Of a stretch of 64,000 nt of DNA, positions 49,316 to 60,100 are shown piece after piece. This DNA comes from Phocaeicola plebeius. Lineage in GTDB: Bacteria > Bacteroidota > Bacteroidia > Bacteroidales > Bacteroidaceae. The DNA is taken from assembly GCF_003437535.1 (NCBI RefSeq), contig NZ_QSQT01000007.1, positions 1-64,000 on the forward strand, read 5' to 3'. Position numbers and translations under genes: made by a program. The notes under the pieces were generated by a model that saw nothing but the letters and a program-made list of their open reading frames with translations, made no database searches and was not told where the DNA came from. How positions within the stretch are numbered: position 1 is the first letter of the stretch; each line of letters starts with the position of its first letter.

Positions 49316-49990
49316 ATGATGGACGATTTTAGAAAATATGCTACCAAGCATCTCGGAATGAACAGTATGGTACTTGATGATGTCATCAAGTCGCAAGCAG
49401 GATACTTGAATCCGTATATTTTGGAAGAACGTCAATTGAATGTGACGCAGTTGGATGTCTTTTCTCGTTTGATGATGGATCGTATCATTTTCCTCGGAAC
49501 CCAGATTGACGATTATACAGCCAATACTTTGCAGGCTCAGCTTTTGTATCTGGATTCAGTGGATTCTGGTAAGGATATTTCTATTTATATCAACTCCCCA
49601 GGCGGTTCAGTGTATGCAGGTTTAGGTATTTATGATACTATGCAGTTTATCAGTAGCGATGTGGCTACAATTTGTACAGGTATGGCAGCTTCTATGGCAG
49701 CCGTATTGTTGGTAGCTGGAAAAGAAGGAAAACGTTCAGCTCTGACCCATTCACGCGTGATGATTCATCAGCCGATGGGAGGAGCGCAAGGTCAGGCTTC
49801 GGATATTGAAATTACAGCTCGTGAAATTCAGAAACTGAAGAAAGAATTGTATACAATCATTGCCGATCACTCTCATACGGATTTTGATAAGGTTTGGGCA
49901 GATTCTGACCGTGATTATTGGATGACAGCATCCGAGGCTAAAGAGTATGGTATGATTGATGAAGTGCTATCTCGTAAACCTTCATTGTAA
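49316..49990 (+). CDS. clpP: ATP-dependent Clp protease proteolytic subunit
   Basis: ClpP forms the 14-mer protease barrel. The 224 aa protein has catalytic Ser126 (GMAAS), His151 (HSRVMIHQP) and a downstream Asp in the family position. INSPGGSVYAGLGIYDTMQ is typical. The N-terminus (MMDDFRKYATKHLGMN) is longer than in E. coli, as in other Bacteroidales, and a start at the second Met (49319) is equally possible. clpX starts 31 bp later. Confidence 0.97.
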   Translation: MMDDFRKYATKHLGMNSMVLDDVIKSQAGYLNPYILEERQLNVTQLDVFSRLMMDRIIFLGTQIDDYTANTLQAQLLYLDSVDSGKDISIYINSPGGSVYAGLGIYDTMQFISSDVATICTGMAASMAAVLLVAGKEGKRSALTHSRVMIHQPMGGAQGQASDIEITAREIQKLKKELYTIIADHSHTDFDKVWADSDRDYWMTASEAKEYGMIDEVLSRKPSL

Positions 49991-50021
49991 CACTGTGATT
50001 TACTTAAAAACTAGATAGGCT

Positions 50022-51272
50022 TTGGAAGAAAAAAGGACTTCAAGAAACTCGAAAAGAAGATGTAGCTTTTGCGGTCGCACAGAAGACGAAGTGGGCTTCC
50101 TGATTACAGGAGTGAATGGATGTATCTGTGACAGTTGTGCAGAACAGGCACATGAAATCGTAAAAGAAGCGATGCATCATCAAGGGCAGGGACCTACAGA
50201 CCTGAATTTGTCTGAGCTCCCTAAGCCGAAGGATATCAAAGAATTCCTGGACCAGTATGTGATTGGTCAGGATGATGCAAAACGCTATTTGGCTGTAGCG
50301 GTGTATAATCATTACAAACGTTTGCTTCAGCCTAAGGATAAGAATGATGTGGAGATTGAAAAGTCAAACATCATTATGGTGGGAAGCACCGGAACCGGAA
50401 AGACTTTGCTGGCTCGTACCATTGCTAAGTTGCTTCATGTACCTTTTACCATTGTAGATGCGACTGTACTGACCGAAGCAGGATATGTGGGAGAAGATAT
50501 TGAAAGTATTCTGACCCGCTTGCTTCAGGTGGCTGACTATAACGTGGAGGAGGCGGAACGGGGTATCGTTTTTATTGACGAAATTGATAAAATTGCCCGG
50601 AAAGGAGATAACCCTTCCATTACGCGTGATGTAAGTGGAGAAGGTGTGCAGCAAGGCTTGTTGAAGCTGCTGGAAGGTTCTGTGGTGAATGTTCCTCCTC
50701 AGGGAGGACGTAAGCATCCGGACCAGAAGATGATTCCGGTCAATACTAAGAATATCCTGTTTATTTGCGGAGGAGCTTTTGACGGTATTGAACGAAAAAT
50801 CGCTCAACGGCTGAATACCAATGTGGTGGGATATAGTGCGGCGAAGGAAGCGGTGAAAATAGACCGGGGAAATTTGATGCAGTACATTGCTCCTCAGGAC
50901 TTGAAATCATTCGGATTGATACCGGAAATTATTGGTCGTTTGCCGGTACTTACCTACTTGAACCCATTGGACCGTACGGCATTGCGCAATATTCTTACAG
51001 AACCCAAAAATTCAATTATCAAGCAGTATGTAAAATTGTTTGAGATGGATGGGGTGAAACTGGAATTTGAATCGGAGGTGTTTGAATATATTGTCGACAA
51101 GGCGATAGAGTACAAATTAGGTGCTCGTGGTTTGCGTTCTATTGTGGAAACCATAATGAATGATGTCATGTTTGAAATTCCGTCACAACAGACCGAACGT
51201 TTTGTGGTGACGTTGGATTACGCCAAACAGCAAATGGGGAAGGCAAATGTTTCCCGTCTGCAAATGGCATAA
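50022..51272 (+). CDS. clpX: ATP-dependent Clp protease ATPase subunit ClpX
   Basis: ClpX unfolds tagged proteins and feeds them to ClpP. The 416 aa protein starts at a TTG codon. No in-frame ATG precedes the zinc finger (Cys14, Cys17, Cys36, Cys39), which the family needs. Walker A GSTGTGKT, Walker [12 protein letters not shown], and pore loop GYVGEDIE are intact. The GGAFDGIE and IGRLPVL stretches are typical. Confidence 0.96.
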   Translation: MEEKRTSRNSKRRCSFCGRTEDEVGFLITGVNGCICDSCAEQAHEIVKEAMHHQGQGPTDLNLSELPKPKDIKEFLDQYVIGQDDAKRYLAVAVYNHYKRLLQPKDKNDVEIEKSNIIMVGSTGTGKTLLARTIAKLLHVPFTIVDATVLTEAGYVGEDIESILTRLLQVADYNVEEAERGIVFIDEIDKIARKGDNPSITRDVSGEGVQQGLLKLLEGSVVNVPPQGGRKHPDQKMIPVNTKNILFICGGAFDGIERKIAQRLNTNVVGYSAAKEAVKIDRGNLMQYIAPQDLKSFGLIPEIIGRLPVLTYLNPLDRTALRNILTEPKNSIIKQYVKLFEMDGVKLEFESEVFEYIVDKAIEYKLGARGLRSIVETIMNDVMFEIPSQQTERFVVTLDYAKQQMGKANVSRLQMA

Positions 51273-51328
51273 TGTAAAGGTTTTTTAGTGAGAAAATAAA
51301 AGCTTCCGATGAAATATTCCCTGAAATA

Positions 51329-51361
51329 TTTGTGTAATATGAAAAGTTGTTTATAACTTTG
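51329..51361 (+). promoter_or_regulatory. recQ promoter
   Basis: TTTG (51329-51332), 21 bp and TAACTTTG (51354-51361) match the consensus, about 54 bp before the start. Confidence 0.75.
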
Positions 51362-51414
51362 TTACATGCGGAAACAAAATTTCTACAATCAATGAAAATC
51401 TAAATCCAAGAACA

Positions 51415-53598
51415 ATGGCGGAAAATATCAATTTAGTAGCAGCTCTTAAAAAGTATTTTGGATTCGATACTTTTAAAGGAAACCAGGAGGCGATTATCCG
51501 AAACTTATTATCAGGAAAGGATACGTTTGTGTTAATGCCTACAGGAGGTGGAAAGTCATTATGCTATCAGCTTCCTTCTCTGTTGATGGATGGAACTGCT
51601 ATTGTGATTTCACCGCTCATTGCCCTGATGAAGAATCAGGTGGATGCTATGCGTAATTTTAGTGAGGAAGATGGCATTGCTCATTTTATTAATTCCTCAT
51701 TGACAAAATCGGCTACAGATCAGGTGAAAGCCGACATCATGGCCGGAAAGACAAAGTTACTTTATGTAGCTCCTGAATCTTTGACGAAAGAGGAGAATGT
51801 AGATTTTCTGAGACACGTGAAGATTTCATTTTATGCGGTGGATGAGGCACATTGTATTTCGGAATGGGGGCATGACTTCCGACCGGAGTATCGCCGGATT
51901 CGTCCGATAATCAATGAAATTGGGAAAGCTCCGGTAATTGCTTTGACGGCAACGGCTACTCCAAAGGTAAAGATGGACATCCAAAAGAATTTGGGAATGA
52001 TGGATGCAACAGAATTCCGTTCGTCTTTTAATCGTCCGAATCTTTATTATGAAGTACGTGCCAAGACTGCTAATGTGGATAAGGATATTATCAAGTTCAT
52101 CAAGCAGAACGAAGGCAAGTCAGGTATTATCTATTGCTTGAGCCGTAAGAAGGTGGAAGAGCTCACTGAAATATTGCTGGCAAATGGTATCAAGGCCCGC
52201 GCTTATCATGCAGGAATGGATTCTGCTACCCGTAATGGGAATCAGGATGCTTTCCTGAAGGAAGACATTGATGTGATTGTAGCTACGATTGCGTTTGGAA
52301 TGGGTATTGATAAACCGGATGTACGCTTTGTGATTCATTATGATGTACCTAAGAGTTTGGAAGGGTATTATCAGGAAACCGGACGTGCAGGACGTGACGG
52401 TGGAGAAGGACAGTGCATTACATTCTATTCCAATAAGGACCTGCAGAAACTGGAGAAATTTATGCAGGGAAAGCCTATTTCAGAGCAAGAAATCGGACGT
52501 CAGCTATTGCAGGAAACAGCAGCTTACGCAGAATCTTCAGTGTGTAGAAGAAAAATTTTGTTGCATTATTTTGGAGAGGAATATACGGAAGATAATTGTG
52601 GTAATTGTGATAACTGTTTAAATCCAAAGAAACAAGTGGAGGCTCAGGATTCGTTGTGTGCAGTGATTGAAGCAATCATTGCCGTAAAAGAAAACTTTAA
52701 GCAAGATTATATTATCGATATATTGTTGGGTAAAGAAACATCTGAAGTGCTTGCGCATAAGCATGAAGACTTAGAGGTGTTTGGTTCAGGTATGGGAGAA
52801 GAAGAAAGATTGTGGAATGCAGTCATTCGTCAGGCTCTTATCGCTGGTTACCTGGCAAAGGATGTGGAAAACTATGGCTTATTAAAAGTTACGCCAGAAG
52901 GGCATAAGTTCTTGAAAAAACCGAAGTCGTTCAAGATCGTTGAGGATGCAGACTTTGAAGAAGAAGAGGTAGATGAAACTCCGATGAGAAGTGGGGCTTC
53001 GTGTGCAGTAGACCCCGTGCTGTATTCCATGTTGAAAGACTTGCGGAAGAAAATGGCAAAGAGACTGGATGTGCCACCTTATGTGATTTTCCAGGATCCT
53101 TCTCTTGAGGCAATGGCTACCATTTATCCGGTTACTTTGGAAGAATTGCAGAATATTCCGGGCGTAGGAGCTGGAAAGGCTAAACGCTATGGTCAGGAAT
53201 TTTGCGAATTGATTAAGAAGCACTGCGAAGAAAATGAAATAGACCGTCCGGAAGATTTGAGAGTGCGCACTGTGGCTAACAAATCTAAGCTGAAGGTCTC
53301 TATTATTCAGAGTATCGATAGAAAGGTAGCTTTGGATGATATTGCAGTGGCAAAAGGTATTGAATTTGGTGAGTTGCTGGATGAAATCGAAGCCATTGTA
53401 TATTCAGGAACCAAACTGAATATTGACTATTTCTTGGAAGAAATTATGGATGAAGACCACATGCAGGATATTTATGATTATTTCAAGGAATCAGTAACTG
53501 ATAAGATTGATGATGCAATGGATGAACTGGGTGACGACTATACAGAAGATGAAATTCGTCTGGTACGTATCAAGTTCATTTCTGAAATGGCTAATTAA
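51415..53598 (+). CDS. recQ: RecQ family ATP-dependent DNA helicase
   Basis: This 3'-5' helicase acts in recombination and repair. The 727 aa protein has Walker A PTGGGKSLCYQLP, DEAHCISEWGHDFRPEY, the SF2 C-terminal helicase part (FGMGIDKPDVRFVIHYD, QETGRAGRDG), and a zinc-binding Cys set (CRR ... CGNCDNC). An RQC winged helix, an HRDC domain (about 540-615) and a C-terminal extension of about 100 residues follow. The extension is longer than in E. coli RecQ (about 610 aa) but is seen in Bacteroidales relatives. Confidence 0.95.
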   Translation: MAENINLVAALKKYFGFDTFKGNQEAIIRNLLSGKDTFVLMPTGGGKSLCYQLPSLLMDGTAIVISPLIALMKNQVDAMRNFSEEDGIAHFINSSLTKSATDQVKADIMAGKTKLLYVAPESLTKEENVDFLRHVKISFYAVDEAHCISEWGHDFRPEYRRIRPIINEIGKAPVIALTATATPKVKMDIQKNLGMMDATEFRSSFNRPNLYYEVRAKTANVDKDIIKFIKQNEGKSGIIYCLSRKKVEELTEILLANGIKARAYHAGMDSATRNGNQDAFLKEDIDVIVATIAFGMGIDKPDVRFVIHYDVPKSLEGYYQETGRAGRDGGEGQCITFYSNKDLQKLEKFMQGKPISEQEIGRQLLQETAAYAESSVCRRKILLHYFGEEYTEDNCGNCDNCLNPKKQVEAQDSLCAVIEAIIAVKENFKQDYIIDILLGKETSEVLAHKHEDLEVFGSGMGEEERLWNAVIRQALIAGYLAKDVENYGLLKVTPEGHKFLKKPKSFKIVEDADFEEEEVDETPMRSGASCAVDPVLYSMLKDLRKKMAKRLDVPPYVIFQDPSLEAMATIYPVTLEELQNIPGVGAGKAKRYGQEFCELIKKHCEENEIDRPEDLRVRTVANKSKLKVSIIQSIDRKVALDDIAVAKGIEFGELLDEIEAIVYSGTKLNIDYFLEEIMDEDHMQDIYDYFKESVTDKIDDAMDELGDDYTEDEIRLVRIKFISEMAN

Positions 53599-53620
53599 TC
53601 ATTTATTTAATGATATTGTG

Positions 53621-53661
53621 CAGCTGCTTGTGAGGGGTGTTCCTTGCAAGCAGCTGTTTTT
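53621..53661 (+). terminator. terminator after recQ
   Basis: CAGCTGCTTG (53621-53630) pairs with CAAGCAGCTG (53647-53656), followed by five T residues. Confidence 0.9.
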
Positions 53662-53724
53662 ATTTGATAGGTATGTGGTATGAAAAAGATGTTAACTGCT
53701 TTTTTACTTTTTGAGAAAATTCTG

Positions 53725-53732
53725 TATATTTG
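53725..53732 (+). promoter_or_regulatory. guaB -7 box
   Basis: TATATTTG fits TAnnTTTG, about 30 bp before guaB. The -33 is not clear. Confidence 0.5.
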
Positions 53733-53756
53733 CACGCAATAAAATCTAAAGCATAA

Positions 53757-55238
<1,482 letters not shown>

Positions 55239-55266
55239 GATAATCTTTGACTTATAATACGGATAT

Positions 55267-55331
55267 AATCATTCTGACGTCAGGCAGACTTGCTTTCAGT
55301 AAGTCTGTTCTGGCGAACAGGATGATTTTTT
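55267..55331 (+). terminator. long terminator after guaB
   Basis: Outer arms AATCATTCTG (55267-55276) and CAGGATGATT (55318-55327), and inner arms CAGACTT (55285) and AAGTCTG (55301), give a long bulged stem that ends in a T-run. Confidence 0.8.
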
Positions 55332-55360
55332 GTTTAATGAAATGATGAATAGAATCTGTT

Positions 55361-56668
55361 ATGTGTAGAATTGCGTGGTTATTCCTATGTTTGTTGATGG
55401 GGCTGAAATTCTCTGTTTCTTATGCAGAAGATCGCAGGGTACTTTTTCGGATTGATGGAGAGGAAACTTCGGTAGAGGAGTTTGAGCATTATTATACCCA
55501 GGTGTATGCAGTTAGTCGTGTATCTGTAGAACGGTTCTTGCCTCATTTCTTGTATTATAAGTTGAAGGTGGCAGATGCTAAAAGACAAAGCTGGGATACT
55601 ATCACCGATTTCCGGTTGCAATGCAGTGCCTTGCAAAATGAAATTCTGAAATCGGAAGAGAGGGGAATGTCCCAAAAACAAGATACTCTTTTAAATTGGG
55701 TAAGATTTCGTCAGATTTCATTTCTTTTGCCCCAACATGCTTCTTCCGAACAGGAACGTGTAGCCAGACAGCGTATAGATTCTGTTTATACGGCTTTAAA
55801 AAATGGTATACCTTTTGAAAAACTGGCACAATCTTATGTGAAGGCTCCCTTGCCTTCTCCTTATTTGGATGGGGAGTGGATTCCGGAAAGATGTCTGATA
55901 AAAGAGTTTACCGGGCAATTGAACACATTGAAAAAAGGTAATTATTCTGCTCCATTTTTTTCTCCTTTAGGTATTCACATCGTGTATCTATTGGATCGCA
56001 GGCAAGGAGTATATCCATCAGAAACGACTGGAAATGCGGCCCTGCAAAAGGTTGCTGATTCAGGCTTTACCGAGCGGAAAGATAGTCTTTTGAACAAGAC
56101 TCGAATGGAGTTGTGTCAAGTTTCCGATGGCTTATTGGCTGCGTATTGGGATAAGCGCCATGGAGGTACAAAATCAGGTAATATTTCTGATAAGGAATTG
56201 CAGAGCTATTTTGAAAGTCATAAAAACGATTACGCATGGGATTTGCCTCATTTTAAAGGAGGAGTGATTCATTGTTTGAATAAGAAAGTGGCTTCAAAGC
56301 TGAAAAAGAGGCTGAAGAAATGTCCCTTAAATAAATGGAATGAAGAAATTTCCGCTTTTTCTCAAGAGAATCCGGAATGGAAGGTCGTTGTAGAAACAGG
56401 CTTGTTTCAGATTGGTACAAATCCTTATGTAGATAAGCTGGCTTTTAAATGCGGACATTTCACTCCTCGTACGGATTTACCTTATGCTTTTGTATTGGGA
56501 AAGCGCCTGAAGAAAGGGCCGGAAGACTTTCAGGATGTGCGCAATGAAGTGCAGCGTGATTATCGTTTGTGGACGGAGAGAACACAAATGGAAGAGTTAA
56601 AGCGAGGCTTCAGGATTGAAATTAACCAAGACATTTTAAAAACCGTTAATTGTAGCGGAAAAAAGTAA
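55361..56668 (+). CDS. parvulin-type peptidyl-prolyl isomerase, divergent
   Basis: This 435 aa exported protein has a signal peptide ending in SYAE (about residues 1-23), a SurA-like N-terminal helical part, and a parvulin domain around 110-210. The stretch FRQISFLLPQHA starts it, and PYLDGEWIPE and SPLGIHIVYLLDRR are late parvulin features. The C-terminal half is hard to place and seems to carry a worn second domain. It lies before the more regular SurA-like gene (31 bp gap), so both probably help outer-membrane proteins fold. Whether it keeps isomerase activity is uncertain. Confidence 0.85.
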   Translation: MCRIAWLFLCLLMGLKFSVSYAEDRRVLFRIDGEETSVEEFEHYYTQVYAVSRVSVERFLPHFLYYKLKVADAKRQSWDTITDFRLQCSALQNEILKSEERGMSQKQDTLLNWVRFRQISFLLPQHASSEQERVARQRIDSVYTALKNGIPFEKLAQSYVKAPLPSPYLDGEWIPERCLIKEFTGQLNTLKKGNYSAPFFSPLGIHIVYLLDRRQGVYPSETTGNAALQKVADSGFTERKDSLLNKTRMELCQVSDGLLAAYWDKRHGGTKSGNISDKELQSYFESHKNDYAWDLPHFKGGVIHCLNKKVASKLKKRLKKCPLNKWNEEISAFSQENPEWKVVVETGLFQIGTNPYVDKLAFKCGHFTPRTDLPYAFVLGKRLKKGPEDFQDVRNEVQRDYRLWTERTQMEELKRGFRIEINQDILKTVNCSGKK

Positions 56669-56699
56669 TTAATGCCGTATCTTCGTCCTTTGTAATGTA

Positions 56700-58100
56700 A
56701 TGGACCAAAACAAATCAAATAGACAGAAAATGAATAAATTGATTATGACTGGTGTCTTGGCTGTTTTGCTTGCCTTGACAGGAACAGTACCCGCCGTGGC
56801 ACAAGATAATGTGATTGATGAAGTGGTGTGGGTTGTCGGCGATGAAGCTATTCTGAAATCAGACGTAGAGAATGAGCGTTTGAATGCACAGTATGAAGGT
56901 CGCCGTTTTGATGGTGATCCCTATTGTGTGATACCTGAAGAATTGGCTGTGCAGAAACTTTTTCTTCACCAGGCTGAGATAGATAGTATTGAGGTGAGCG
57001 ACCAGGAGGTTCTGCAGCAGGTAGAAACACGAATTTCATGGTTGACTGAACAGATTGGTTCAAAAGAAAAACTCGAAGAATATTACAATAAAACTTCTAC
57101 CCAGATACGTGAAATGTTGCGTGAGAATATTCGTGACGGATTGACGGTACAGGAAATGCAGAAGAAGATTGTAGGAGACATCAAGCTGACTCCTGCGGAA
57201 GTGCGTAACTATTTCAGTAAGCTTCCTCAGGACAGTATTCCTTTTGTGCCTACTCAGGTAGAGGTGCAGATTATTACCAGAGAGCCTAAGATTAAGGAAG
57301 AAGAAATCGAACGTGTAAAGAAAGAATTGCGTGATTTTACTGACCGTATCAATAAGGGAGAAACTACTTTCTCTACGTTGGCGCGTATGTATTCTGAAGA
57401 CCCGGGCTCTGCTCGTCGTGGAGGAGAATATGGCTTTACAGGTCGTGGAGAATTGACTCCGGAGTTTGCCAATGTGGTATTTAACCTGACTGACCCGAAG
57501 AAGATTTCAAAAGTGTTTGAAACAGAATATGGTTATCATATTGCTCAGCTGATTGAAAAGCGTGGTGACCGTGTAAGCTATCGCCATATTTTGATTAAGC
57601 CTCGTGTGGATGAGAAAGAAATTGAGGCAGAACTGAATAAACTGGATACACTGGCTAACGATATCCGAAAAGGAAAAGTAACTTTTGATGAAGCGGCTAC
57701 ATGGGTATCTCAGGATAAAGATACACGCAACAACCACGGTTTGCTGGCTAACCCGCAGACTTCTACCTCTCGTTTTGAAATGCAGCAGCTGGCTGGCCTG
57801 ATTTCTCAGGAAGTTGCAAAGACCGTAGAGGGAATGCAGATTGGTGAAGTTTCCAAACCTTTTACAATGATTAATGCAAAAGGAAAAGAAGTGTGTGCTA
57901 TCGTAAAATTGAAGAATCGTATTGACGGACATAAAGCTACAATCTCAGAAGACTATCAGCGTCTGAAAGACATTGTTACGGCCAACCGTAGTGAAGAAAA
58001 ACTGCAGAAATGGATTGTAGAAAAGCAAAAAAATACTTACGTGCGTATCAACCCGTCTTGGCGTAAGTGTGATTTTAAATATCCGGGATGGATTAAATAG
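56700..58100 (+). CDS. SurA-like periplasmic chaperone / parvulin isomerase
   Basis: This periplasmic folding factor for outer-membrane proteins is 466 aa. A signal peptide ends in AVAQ; the start could be 56730 (MNKLIMTGVLAVLL), since the first ten residues are polar. An N-terminal SurA-like helical domain (about 35-165) is followed by two parvulin domains (about 170-285 and 290-390). The typical stretches are YSEDPGSARRGGEYGFTGRG and EFANVVFNL. It is followed directly by the OstA-type gene, so envelope biogenesis genes are grouped here. Confidence 0.92.
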   Translation: MDQNKSNRQKMNKLIMTGVLAVLLALTGTVPAVAQDNVIDEVVWVVGDEAILKSDVENERLNAQYEGRRFDGDPYCVIPEELAVQKLFLHQAEIDSIEVSDQEVLQQVETRISWLTEQIGSKEKLEEYYNKTSTQIREMLRENIRDGLTVQEMQKKIVGDIKLTPAEVRNYFSKLPQDSIPFVPTQVEVQIITREPKIKEEEIERVKKELRDFTDRINKGETTFSTLARMYSEDPGSARRGGEYGFTGRGELTPEFANVVFNLTDPKKISKVFETEYGYHIAQLIEKRGDRVSYRHILIKPRVDEKEIEAELNKLDTLANDIRKGKVTFDEAATWVSQDKDTRNNHGLLANPQTSTSRFEMQQLAGLISQEVAKTVEGMQIGEVSKPFTMINAKGKEVCAIVKLKNRIDGHKATISEDYQRLKDIVTANRSEEKLQKWIVEKQKNTYVRINPSWRKCDFKYPGWIK

Positions 58101-58102
58101 TG

Positions 58103-59800
58103 ATGAGAAAGTCTGCAATTTTTTTGCTTTTTGTAGCATTTTGCCTGACCATTCTTGGCTTGTCGGCACAAGGGGGGATAGCTGTCCCTCCACAGACTGC
58201 GCGCCCGAAAACGGAGGCTGAGGGGAAACAAAAGCCAGAGGATTCCAAGCAGCGTCCGGTAGCTAAAAGTAAAGTCTATTTGTTACATTCTGATTTGTTG
58301 CGTAAGGATGCAACTCATCCGGACGCACAGATTGTAACCGGAAATGTGAGGTTTCGTCATGATAGTGTGTATATGTATTGCGACAGTGCATGTTACTACG
58401 ATAAGGTTAGCAGCTTTGAGGCTTTTGGTAATGTGAAAATGGTGCAGGGAGATACGCTGTTTCTTTATGGCGACCGGTTGTACTATGATGGATTGACACA
58501 GATTGCAGAGATGCGCTGTAATGTCCGGATGGAGAACCGTACGACTACCTTGCTGACTGATAGCCTGAATTATGACCGGGTCTACAACTTGGGATATTTC
58601 TTTGATGGGGGAACCCTGATGGATGAGCAGAATGTGCTGACCTCCGAGTGGGGAGAATATAGTCCTCAGACCAAGCAATCCGTATTTAATTACAATGTGA
58701 AGCTGGTGAACCCCCAGTTTACACTGACGTCGGATACCTTACGTTACAACACGGCTTCGAAGGTAGCTGATATTGTCGGCCCTTCGGATATCTGGAGCGA
58801 TGCCAACCACATTTATTCTGAAAAGGGAACTTACAATACCGTAACGGGTAAGGCCGATTTGTATGACCGTTCTGTGCTGACCAATCAGGGAAAACAGCTG
58901 ACTGGTGATACGCTTTTCTACGACCGTAATACCGGCGTGGGAGAGGTTTTCAGTCGGATGGTGATGACGGATACAATCAACCGGAACATGCTTACCGGAG
59001 AATATGGCTATTATAACGAGCAGACAGACTATGCCTTTGCTACGGATAGTGCCGTAGCTATAGACTATTCTCAGGGCGACAGTTTGTTTCTTCATGCAGA
59101 TACTCTGCTGATGGAAACTTTCCATCAGAATACCGATTCCATGTTCCGTGAAATGAGAGCTTTCCATAAAGTACGTTTTTATCGTACCGATGTGCAGGGT
59201 ACGGCCGATTCGCTAGTTTTCTCTACAGTGGACAGTTGTCTTACGATGTATCGTGACCCGATTATCTGGAACAAGAACCAGCAGCTTTTAGGCGAAGTGA
59301 TAAAGGTCTATATGAACGACAGCACAATTGACTGGTCGCACATCATAGGGCAGGCACTTTCGGTAGAACGTGTGGATTCAACGATTTATAACCAGGTGAC
59401 GGGAAAAGAGATGAAGTCCTATTTCACGAATGGAGAAATGCGAAAGACGGAAGTGATAGGTTCCGTACGAGTTGTTTATTATCCGATGGACTCCGACAGT
59501 ACGCTGATAGGAATGAATGTATCTGAAACCAGTAAACTGGAAATCTATCTGCAAGACCGTAAGATAGAACGCATGGTGATGAGCCCCAAGTCCAATGGTG
59601 TGTTGTATCCGATGTCGCAGATTCCTGCCGGAAAAGACCGTCTGGAGAATTTTGTGTGGTTTGATTACATTCGTCCGCTCAACAAAGCCGACATCTTTAA
59701 TTGGAGGGAAAAACGAGTGGAAGACCAGCTGAAGAAAAATGTACGTGGTCCGGTCGTTTTGCCGAATGCCCGATTGTTTGAAAATAAGAAGGAGGAATAA
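58103..59800 (+). CDS. OstA/LptA-like exported protein
   Basis: This 565 aa protein has a signal peptide (residues 1-23 with LSAQ) and repeats of the OstA/LptA type. The repeated pattern is a beta-strand pair such as DAQIVTGNVRFRHDSVYMYCDSA followed by YDKVSSFEAFGNVKMVQGDTLFLYGD (each only part shown). LptA bridges the periplasm for LPS. This longer form is the Bacteroidales version and may carry LPS or act as its assembly scaffold. The start is ATG 58103. A GTG at 58100 overlaps the SurA-like stop by one base. Confidence 0.87.
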   Translation: MRKSAIFLLFVAFCLTILGLSAQGGIAVPPQTARPKTEAEGKQKPEDSKQRPVAKSKVYLLHSDLLRKDATHPDAQIVTGNVRFRHDSVYMYCDSACYYDKVSSFEAFGNVKMVQGDTLFLYGDRLYYDGLTQIAEMRCNVRMENRTTTLLTDSLNYDRVYNLGYFFDGGTLMDEQNVLTSEWGEYSPQTKQSVFNYNVKLVNPQFTLTSDTLRYNTASKVADIVGPSDIWSDANHIYSEKGTYNTVTGKADLYDRSVLTNQGKQLTGDTLFYDRNTGVGEVFSRMVMTDTINRNMLTGEYGYYNEQTDYAFATDSAVAIDYSQGDSLFLHADTLLMETFHQNTDSMFREMRAFHKVRFYRTDVQGTADSLVFSTVDSCLTMYRDPIIWNKNQQLLGEVIKVYMNDSTIDWSHIIGQALSVERVDSTIYNQVTGKEMKSYFTNGEMRKTEVIGSVRVVYYPMDSDSTLIGMNVSETSKLEIYLQDRKIERMVMSPKSNGVLYPMSQIPAGKDRLENFVWFDYIRPLNKADIFNWREKRVEDQLKKNVRGPVVLPNARLFENKKEE

Positions 59801-59803
59801 TAT

Positions 59804-60100
59804 ATGGGAATGTTTACAATGAGAAAGCCTCGCGGATTCCGTCATGAATACATTTATGTGGATGAACGCAAGGAAAAACTGCAGAAAATAGAAGAGACAG
59901 CCAAACGTGAACTGGGAATGCTTCCTCCTAAAGAGTTTAATCCGGAAGACATTCGTGGTAAGTTTGTAGAAGGTACTACCTATCTGAAGCGTCGCAAGGA
60001 AAGCGGACGTAAACCTCTGAGTTACGGAGCCATGTTTGTGGCTATTGTGGTATTGCTATATATTTTACATTATCTGATTACAGGAGAATTTACACTATGA
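59804..60100 (+). CDS. small conserved membrane protein of unknown function
   Basis: This is a 98 aa protein that I do not recognise by function. It has a basic N-terminus ([20 protein letters not shown]), a charged middle, and one hydrophobic helix near the C-terminus ([17 protein letters not shown], about 75-92), so it is probably anchored with its N-terminus in the cytoplasm. It begins 3 bp after the OstA-type gene and overlaps mutL by 4 bp, so it is clearly co-translated. I infer an envelope role from the upstream neighbours. Confidence 0.8.
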   Translation: MGMFTMRKPRGFRHEYIYVDERKEKLQKIEETAKRELGMLPPKEFNPEDIRGKFVEGTTYLKRRKESGRKPLSYGAMFVAIVVLLYILHYLITGEFTL

